A DNA stretch of 64,000 nt from Chloroflexi bacterium HGW-Chloroflexi-2 (GTDB lineage: Bacteria > Chloroflexota > Anaerolineae > Anaerolineales > Anaerolineaceae): positions 101,699 through 165,698 of the forward strand of contig PHBY01000009.1 in assembly GCA_002840735.1 (NCBI GenBank), given 5' to 3'. The translations under genes were made by a program, and so were the position numbers. The notes under the pieces were generated by a model. The model worked only from the letters and a program-made list of their open reading frames with translations. It was not told the origin of the DNA and did not search any database. Below are positions 20,066-26,984 of the stretch, one piece after another; position 1 is the stretch's first letter, and each line of letters starts with the position of its first letter.

Positions 20066-21229
20066 ATGGGTTATACCGTCTTGGTAGTGGATGATGAAGA
20101 GAATGCAAGATCAAACCTGGAAGCATTTTTAACTCCCTTAGGATACGAAGTGGTTGGAGTGGGTACTCTTTCGGAAGCACGCACCGAGATTCAGAAAGGC
20201 AATTGTGATGTTGTGCTTTTAGATGTTCAATTGCCAGATGGCTTTGGTCCAAATTTGTTATATGAAACATTAAATATGCAACTGAGACCTCCCATGATAT
20301 TGATAACAGGTTTTCCGGATATAGAAATAGCTGTTGAAGCGATGCGAAATGGTGCGCACGATTTCTTAATAAAACCCATCAAATTGGATCGACTTGAGCT
20401 TTCCATCCAAAGGGCTCTGGAAATTGTCAGAATGCGAAGAGAATTGGCATTGTTCCAAAACACTCAAAAGAATAGTGTTCAGTTTGTGGCAGGAGACAAT
20501 CCAAAGATTAAACATGTTCTGGGTCAGGCTGAAAGGGCAGCGTCTATGTCAGTCTCTGTGTTAATTACAGGAGAAACTGGGGTGGGGAAAGACGTTTTGG
20601 CAAATTACATTCATAGTGTTGGTCCGCGATCACATAAAATGTTTGTTGCAATTAACTGTGCTGCTATTCAGAGTACCATGCTTGAGTCCGAATTATTCGG
20701 TCACGAATCTGGCGCTTTTACGGGTGCTGATAAACGAAAACACGGACTTATGGAAACAGCCGATGAGGGTGTGCTGTTTCTGGATGAAATTTCCTCCATG
20801 CCTTTGGATATGCAAGCTAAATTGTTGCGTGCCCTGGAATCAAAAGCATTTCGAAGAGTTGGTGGTAATAACTTGATTAATGTTGATGTTCAGGTATTAG
20901 CAGCATCTAACCGTAATCTTAATCAAATGATTGAGAACAATGAATTTCGTTCGGACTTATATTATCGATTACGGGTGGTAGATTTGCATATTCCACCGTT
21001 GCGAGAACGAAAAGAAGATATTCCAGAATTGGTTGGTTTCTTCATACGACAAAAGAATTCAAAAATGGGTGTAAATATAGTTGATATCACCCCACACGCC
21101 ATGGAAAAATTAATGGCTTATAACTGGCCAGGAAATATTCGTGAATTAAGCAATGCAATTGAAAGTGCGATGTTGTTTTGTGATACAGGTGTAATTGAAG
21201 TGTCAAATTTGCCCCTGAACCTGCAATAA
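20066..21229 (+). CDS. Sigma-54 activator (REC-AAA+) lacking a DNA-binding domain
   Basis: An NtrC-family response regulator of 387 residues; usual length is about 440-480. The receiver domain has DD at 9-10, phospho-acceptor Asp53 in LLDVQLPDG, and KPIK at about 103. The AAA+ domain has Walker A GETGVGKD (169-176), the sigma-54 contact loop GAFTGA (216-221) and Walker B VLFLDE. The chain ends after the AAA+ lid (NIRELSNAIESAM...) with no Fis-type helix-turn-helix. This is a natural stop, since the sigma-54 promoter begins a few bases later. It should activate sigma-54 from solution, as known for FlgR-type proteins. The ATG follows caaggagaataa. Confidence 0.95.
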   Translation: MGYTVLVVDDEENARSNLEAFLTPLGYEVVGVGTLSEARTEIQKGNCDVVLLDVQLPDGFGPNLLYETLNMQLRPPMILITGFPDIEIAVEAMRNGAHDFLIKPIKLDRLELSIQRALEIVRMRRELALFQNTQKNSVQFVAGDNPKIKHVLGQAERAASMSVSVLITGETGVGKDVLANYIHSVGPRSHKMFVAINCAAIQSTMLESELFGHESGAFTGADKRKHGLMETADEGVLFLDEISSMPLDMQAKLLRALESKAFRRVGGNNLINVDVQVLAASNRNLNQMIENNEFRSDLYYRLRVVDLHIPPLRERKEDIPELVGFFIRQKNSKMGVNIVDITPHAMEKLMAYNWPGNIRELSNAIESAMLFCDTGVIEVSNLPLNLQ

Positions 21230-21237
21230 ATCACTGT

Positions 21238-21253
21238 TGGCATATAACTTGCA
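21238..21253 (+). promoter_or_regulatory. Sigma-54 (-24/-12) promoter of the TPR/protease operon
   Basis: tggcatataacttgca again gives GG-N10-GC and is identical over all 16 bases to the element before rpoN. The predicted start of transcription is near 21264, about 25 bases before the first gene of the membrane protein-TPR-C25 protease operon. Confidence 0.87.
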
Positions 21254-21257
21254 TCAT

Positions 21258-21288
21258 ACCTCTAGAAGAATGATCTGGAGGTTTTTTT
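21258..21288 (+). terminator. Intrinsic terminator overlapping the sigma-54 start site and ribosome-binding site
   Basis: An eight-base-pair hairpin (acctctag / ctggaggt, one G-U pair, nine-base loop) is followed by seven T residues and then by the ATG of the next gene. It can end read-through from the rpoN operon. The right arm contains the ggagg ribosome-binding site of the downstream gene. A transcript beginning at the sigma-54 start near 21264 would lack most of the left arm and could not fold the hairpin. Confidence 0.65.
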
Positions 21289-21600
21289 ATGATAAAAGAG
21301 GATTTAATCACATTGCTAACACTCGTTTTTATGGGATTAGGATTAATTACATTCATAACCGGTTTCATCGTTTTATTAACCCGTGTCTTAGGTAAGGGCA
21401 TTTCCCAAATTGCCAAAGAAACCCAAAAAGTTGTTCAAAAAGGAATAACTGAAGAAATTGCTTCCATCATAGGAAATGCATCAGTCCTTATAGATTCTTT
21501 AAATCAGATGGTGACCACCGCTGCTGGTATTGGTGTATTTCTGATGATCTTAGGTGTTTTATTGATGGCTGGATCCTTCGCATTATTCTTACGATTCTAG
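21289..21600 (+). CDS. Small two-helix membrane protein, first gene of the sigma-54 operon
   Basis: A 103-residue protein of unknown family. A hydrophobic segment at about 6-28 (LLTLVFMGLGLITFITGFIVLL) is followed by an amphipathic stretch of roughly 45 residues (KGISQIAKETQKVVQKGITEEIASIIGN). A second membrane segment at about 76-101 ends the chain. Both ends should lie on the same side of the membrane. The start codon is spaced eight bases from ggagg. It directly follows a sigma-54 promoter and is 21 bases upstream of the giant TPR gene, so it may anchor or signal to the TPR/protease proteins; that role is an inference. Confidence 0.8.
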   Translation: MIKEDLITLLTLVFMGLGLITFITGFIVLLTRVLGKGISQIAKETQKVVQKGITEEIASIIGNASVLIDSLNQMVTTAAGIGVFLMILGVLLMAGSFALFLRF

Positions 21601-21621
21601 ATTATTCATAAAGGAGTATTA

Positions 21622-24600
21622 ATGAATACAACATTATTTTTCCAATCCTTAAAGGATAGTCTGAATGAAAACGATCAGAAAATTTTGATTGAATCTGCAA
21701 AACAAGACAAATTGCTTCTGAAGCAAATCAGAAACAATGATTTTTTTATGCAATGTGTCGAATCCTTCGGAAAATCCTTAGATAAATGGTCACTGGGTAA
21801 AGTGGCGATGTCGTCGGTGAATTCGAAAATTGAGTTATTGGGAAAAGATGTGAAAGAAAAGCACTATCTGAAAAATGCAATTTCTATTTTGGATGAAACA
21901 TTTAAGAATCATTCCAAAGAAATTGATTTTCAGAGAGCAACTTACATTGCACTCGCTTTATTCGAAAGAAAAAGAAAAAATCAGTCCTGGACTGGATTGC
22001 TTGAAGAACTATCCAATGGATTTTCCCGTAAATCAACATTATTGACCTGGCGGACAAGTCTGGCAATTCTATACAGTTTGACCGATTTCGATGATGATCT
22101 TCTTCAAGCTTTAATTATTGGCAAAGATCCTTATATTGGTGTTAGTTTTGTTAATCATATTCTAGCCACACAATTAATCCCCCAAAAAGAAAAAGCACTC
22201 AGGTTAGTAAGATTATTAGAAAAACAATCTTTAGAGACACAGATTATATGGGTACATACCTTGCCAAACCAGGTCTCCTATTTAGCAAACCAAATCTCAA
22301 TAGTTCTGGAAGAATCGAAAATCTTTTCAAAAAGCATAAGTGAATCTCACACCAATCAGGGTTTTGATTTTGTCTCAAAATTTGATCCAGCATTCAAAGA
22401 AAACTTACTCAATGGATTTCGATATCAACTTGAGAAATCACCACTTCAGGCAAAATCAAATTTCTTAAATGCCAGGGAGAAACTGCAACAAATTCTAAGA
22501 TTAATCGATCTAAATATCATTTCTCAATCCTATAACGAAGTTCATGATGATCTGATGACTTATTTGAACGAACCAAAATTTAATGATCTGGCTTTTAGTC
22601 ACCTGGTTGATGAAAGTAAGTCTTTGAATGATGGAAAACCAAATTTTCCTAACAAGGGGATATTATCAAATCTGACTTACGCCTGTGAGGTACAGAAAAA
22701 AGGTGATGGATTAAAAGCCAGGGAAATTGGAGAAAAACAATTCAATAACTGGTTTAATGCATTAAAAGTTGAATGGCCATCATCTGAAACTGTATCTTAT
22801 TTACACAATTTGGATCATAAAAAAATTATTCTCTTACTTAATTCACTTGGTTTAAATGGTTTGAGTGCGGAATATATTAAATTTCTTTCAACAATATCTC
22901 TTTCAATGGATGAGATGCAGGAAGAATTAATTCAAGGGCTTCAGACTTTGAATTTAATAGATGAAGCTTATAGTGAATTAAAAATGTCCTTAAACAACCA
23001 TGAAAGTCAAGAGAAAACATACAAGAATATTTTTGGTTTATTATCCAAAAGTAAAAATTGGAATGCTTTATTTAGCGAGTGGGAAAATTACGCTCAATCT
23101 TATTTGATGTCACAGGAAGATTGGATAAATTATGCCCAAGCAGCTTTAAACGCAAACCAACTGGAAAAAACCAGAGTCCTTCTTGAAAAAATGAAATCAG
23201 AAGGAGTAAATCGTACCCAGATCGATGTCATAAGTGGGAAACTGTATTATTCAGAAGGGGATTATGAAAAAGCCAGAGCCATTCTGGAAGAAACAACGAT
23301 GAGATTACCAGAATATGAAGAAGGTTGGACTGTCTTAAGTGATGTATACAAAAAAATGGGACTGTTCCAGAAATCCATGGAAACGCTTCGATCAGCTGTT
23401 TTAGCTATCCCCAATTCTTCGCAAATTCACTTCAATTTAGCAAAAGCGTGTATTGATCAGGAATTATTTGCGGAAGCTCTACCTTATATTCGAAAAGCAG
23501 TAGGATTAAATCCTGATAATTCTTTCTATACTCTTAATTTAATCCAAACATTGCAAACTCTTGGCAGAACAGATGAAGCTGATCTGATCTTGAGTCAGGG
23601 ACGACAAAAATGGCCATTTGATCGAGAAATTGCATTCGTTGATGCTGTCCGTCAGGTTGAAAAGCAAAACCGTGATGCTGCCCTGGTGGCTTTTGATGTA
23701 GCAATTAATTTACATGATGTGAATACTCCTATCAATAAACTATTATTGTATGTTCAAACAATACTGGGTGATCGCCCTGAGAAATTTCTTCCAACCGATG
23801 GAAAGCACAATGAAATAAGTAATTTATTGAATGCCCAGAAAATTCTTCAAACAGCAATAAAAGAGGGTTCGGATGATACGAATTATTTGCAATTGGTTCT
23901 TGGTGAAGTGTACTATTTGACAGGTGAAACAGAAGCCGCCAATTCTATATATACAAAATTGGTCAATGATTTCAAATCTAACCAGATCCACCAGTCATTG
24001 CTTTGGAGAGTATATGCTGGTTTGGGTCTCGTCAAAATTGATTTGTGTGAGGTCGATAGTGGTATTGCTGCTTTGCAGGAGGCTGATCAATTAAATCCAA
24101 AACATTTAGGTATAAAACAAAAAATAGCTGAAACTTATCTATCAGCTTCATTAACCAATCAAGCTGAAGCCAAAGCAGAAGAGATTTACCAGATGGGTTC
24201 TACAGACATTGAGAATTTGTTGTGGTACTCAAACTTTATGGCTAAATTGGGGAATGCAAAAGGAGAAATCCAAGGGTTAGAACAGATTTTACATTTTGAC
24301 CCAGTAAATTCAATCGCTATTACCAGATTGGCAAATATCTATATTACCAATGGAGATCTAGATCGGGCAAATGAGGTACTGGAGAAATTAAGTGGAGCAG
24401 AAAATCTTGAAAACCACGATTTAAGAAATGCCGTAATATCATATCTGCGAATTGGTAAATATCTGGAAGCATTAAATTGGTTCAATAAAACTGTTGATAA
24501 CCAGAACGGTGTGGAGATAAAGAAAAGAGTTATTGAAAAAATATTCCTATTGATGACCAATCAAAATTGGGATACAGCGCTGGCAGAGATCCAGAACCTT

Positions 24601-26976
24601 AAAAGGACAACTTCAAATTCAAGAATATTGTCCTCATTGGAAGGAGAATGTTTATACAAAAAGGGGGATTATTCTGCCGCGATTTATGCGTTTGATGCTG
24701 CTTTTTCTTTCCCATCAGATGATAAAACTCCAGTACAAGAATATCTGCAAAATGATTCTTTGATCCCAGCTAATTGGCTAGAAAAGAAAATTAAAGATTT
24801 CTCAATTCTGCAATTCCTTACCAATTCACACAAGAAAAAATTGGAATTCGATCAATGTCTGGAAATGATCGACAGAATGATCAAAATCAATCCAGAAGAA
24901 CCGTGGCTCTACTTAATGGGTGCAGAATTTTCCCTGCAATTAACGGACTATGATTTAGCTTCCAATTATCTTCTGAGATATAGAAACACCTGCACATCAG
25001 AAAATGTCGAATTGGATACAGATCTATATGCAACGGCTTTAGATTTTGCAAGTGCGTTCCTGGATGATCGCGAATACCGGTTATCCTTTAAAGATGACGG
25101 GTCTAAAAATGAATTAAGAAAAGTTCTGAAAGCTCATTATTTACTGGATAAGAATTTATTTGCTGATGCCAATCAATTTTTCAAAGAGACCAGCATCGCT
25201 AATGAACAACCATTCAAGACGAACACAGATGATCCATACGGTGATATAAGAGAATCTGTTCACAGAAGACTGTCTCTGTTGTTGGTTTGGAGGTTGAACG
25301 ATTATCCAAAAGTAGCGAAATTATTAGAACAATTTGAGACTGAAAATATCGAAAAAGCATACTTGAATCTGGCAATTGAATTTACCTACGGAGCCATGCT
25401 TGATATTTTCGAAAAAAATGGCATTCATTCCCATCGAAGTAGTGTGCTTGATAAGGAAATTATGGATCCACGCACAATAAGCTCGTTGCTTACCATTATC
25501 AACCGTAACGGGAAGACAAAAGCGATTAAAAATATTGAGAACCTCCAAAAAATAATCATCGATAAAGATTACTCTACTGCATTTAGTTTGATCAATTCCA
25601 AAACACTACCTAAATATATGAATTTTGTTCTAGTGAATTCTATGATGAAAGCTGATAAATCAGAAATGATCAGCGAATATATTTCAAATTTCAGGACTGA
25701 ATCCTACGAAAAATTGTTCTACTTGATTAACAACCAAACCATGAGTTTGAAAGAAAAAATGGCTTTCATAAATTCTCAAATTCCGACAGATGATCCAGTC
25801 TGGTTGATGGAAAGTTCGAATATTTATGAAAAAAATGGAAATTTACACGAAGCGATCGAATTAGCGGAACAAGCATATAAAATTTGGCCAGATGAGGATA
25901 ATTGGAGAATTCGAATAGCAAAACTTTATCAAGAGTCAGGTGATTTTGAGAGTGCAGACCAATATTGGAAGAGCATTTTAACGAACTCAAAAAATCCAGA
26001 AAGTGTAATTTATCAATACACAAATTTATTGCTGGAAAACAAAAAAGCGCTTGAGGTGGTTGAGTTATTGGATGAGTATAAAGGAAAAATTCCTGAAACC
26101 TATGATTTCCATGCTTCGTATGCAACAGCCAACTTAATACTGAAATCCTTTGAAAAGAGTATGATTTCTATTCAAGCGGCTAGAAAATTCAAACCGGTTT
26201 CCAACGAATTAGACTATTTAGAAGCAGAAGCATTTTACTTGAATGGCGAAGATGAAAAATCGAAAAATAAAATTTTTGAAATACTTCAAAATAATCCCAG
26301 ATATGAACTGGCATACATTCTACATTCAGTGATTTTAAGAGAAGCTGGCAAATCCAGTGAAGCTATAAAAATAATCAATAATGGATTGGAAAAATGCTCG
26401 GATAGCAAAGGACTGCAAATCGAAAAAATTAAGATTCTGAAAGCACTGGATGACATTTCCAATGGATTAATGTTGGCTTCAGAACTTTCTCAAAGGTTCC
26501 CAAATGATATTGAAGTCTTGAAAATCCTGGCTAATCTTTATCACGATATCGAAGACTTTCAAGCTGCTGAAGTTGTCGCCAGGAAGAGTTTACACTTACA
26601 ATCAAACCAACCAGATATTCATCTATTATTAGGGAAAGTTGCAAAACATCAGGGTCAGCTCGATCAAGCATTGAATCATTTTTCAAAAGCTGCCATGTCA
26701 ATTGCTGAAGGCGTTGAACCCTGGTTGGAAATTGGTGATATCTATCAGGACCAACAAGAAACTGAAAAAGCTTTGGAATCTTATCGAGAAGCATACTCAC
26801 GTAATGACAAAGATTATAGAGCTTTTTATAAGACTGGTCTTTTATTGCGAGATCTCAAAGATTATCAAGGTGCAGAAAAAATGCTTAAGATTGCATCTTC
26901 TCTTTCACCGAAAGATACAAATATTCGTCGCCAATTAGCTGGTGTAATTGCATTGAATCTGGTTCACTCTTCATAG
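21622..26976 (+). CDS. Giant TPR-repeat protein (1784 residues)
   Basis: A very long, apparently soluble alpha-helical repeat protein. Clear tetratricopeptide repeats appear at about residues 540-690 (for example YSEGDYEKARAILEETTMRLP, then QIHFNLAKACIDQELFAEALPYI), again at about 850-960, and densely near the C-terminus from about 1500 to the end. The first 400 residues are helical but not typical TPR. I saw no signal peptide, membrane segment or enzymatic motif. The ATG follows aaggagtatta. It is eight bases upstream of the C25 protease gene and shares its sigma-54 promoter, so the two products probably act together, with this protein as scaffold or sensor. Confidence 0.88.
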   Translation: MNTTLFFQSLKDSLNENDQKILIESAKQDKLLLKQIRNNDFFMQCVESFGKSLDKWSLGKVAMSSVNSKIELLGKDVKEKHYLKNAISILDETFKNHSKEIDFQRATYIALALFERKRKNQSWTGLLEELSNGFSRKSTLLTWRTSLAILYSLTDFDDDLLQALIIGKDPYIGVSFVNHILATQLIPQKEKALRLVRLLEKQSLETQIIWVHTLPNQVSYLANQISIVLEESKIFSKSISESHTNQGFDFVSKFDPAFKENLLNGFRYQLEKSPLQAKSNFLNAREKLQQILRLIDLNIISQSYNEVHDDLMTYLNEPKFNDLAFSHLVDESKSLNDGKPNFPNKGILSNLTYACEVQKKGDGLKAREIGEKQFNNWFNALKVEWPSSETVSYLHNLDHKKIILLLNSLGLNGLSAEYIKFLSTISLSMDEMQEELIQGLQTLNLIDEAYSELKMSLNNHESQEKTYKNIFGLLSKSKNWNALFSEWENYAQSYLMSQEDWINYAQAALNANQLEKTRVLLEKMKSEGVNRTQIDVISGKLYYSEGDYEKARAILEETTMRLPEYEEGWTVLSDVYKKMGLFQKSMETLRSAVLAIPNSSQIHFNLAKACIDQELFAEALPYIRKAVGLNPDNSFYTLNLIQTLQTLGRTDEADLILSQGRQKWPFDREIAFVDAVRQVEKQNRDAALVAFDVAINLHDVNTPINKLLLYVQTILGDRPEKFLPTDGKHNEISNLLNAQKILQTAIKEGSDDTNYLQLVLGEVYYLTGETEAANSIYTKLVNDFKSNQIHQSLLWRVYAGLGLVKIDLCEVDSGIAALQEADQLNPKHLGIKQKIAETYLSASLTNQAEAKAEEIYQMGSTDIENLLWYSNFMAKLGNAKGEIQGLEQILHFDPVNSIAITRLANIYITNGDLDRANEVLEKLSGAENLENHDLRNAVISYLRIGKYLEALNWFNKTVDNQNGVEIKKRVIEKIFLLMTNQNWDTALAEIQNLKRTTSNSRILSSLEGECLYKKGDYSAAIYAFDAAFSFPSDDKTPVQEYLQNDSLIPANWLEKKIKDFSILQFLTNSHKKKLEFDQCLEMIDRMIKINPEEPWLYLMGAEFSLQLTDYDLASNYLLRYRNTCTSENVELDTDLYATALDFASAFLDDREYRLSFKDDGSKNELRKVLKAHYLLDKNLFADANQFFKETSIANEQPFKTNTDDPYGDIRESVHRRLSLLLVWRLNDYPKVAKLLEQFETENIEKAYLNLAIEFTYGAMLDIFEKNGIHSHRSSVLDKEIMDPRTISSLLTIINRNGKTKAIKNIENLQKIIIDKDYSTAFSLINSKTLPKYMNFVLVNSMMKADKSEMISEYISNFRTESYEKLFYLINNQTMSLKEKMAFINSQIPTDDPVWLMESSNIYEKNGNLHEAIELAEQAYKIWPDEDNWRIRIAKLYQESGDFESADQYWKSILTNSKNPESVIYQYTNLLLENKKALEVVELLDEYKGKIPETYDFHASYATANLILKSFEKSMISIQAARKFKPVSNELDYLEAEAFYLNGEDEKSKNKIFEILQNNPRYELAYILHSVILREAGKSSEAIKIINNGLEKCSDSKGLQIEKIKILKALDDISNGLMLASELSQRFPNDIEVLKILANLYHDIEDFQAAEVVARKSLHLQSNQPDIHLLLGKVAKHQGQLDQALNHFSKAAMSIAEGVEPWLEIGDIYQDQQETEKALESYREAYSRNDKDYRAFYKTGLLLRDLKDYQGAEKMLKIASSLSPKDTNIRRQLAGVIALNLVHSS

Positions 26977-26984
26977 GAGAAAAC

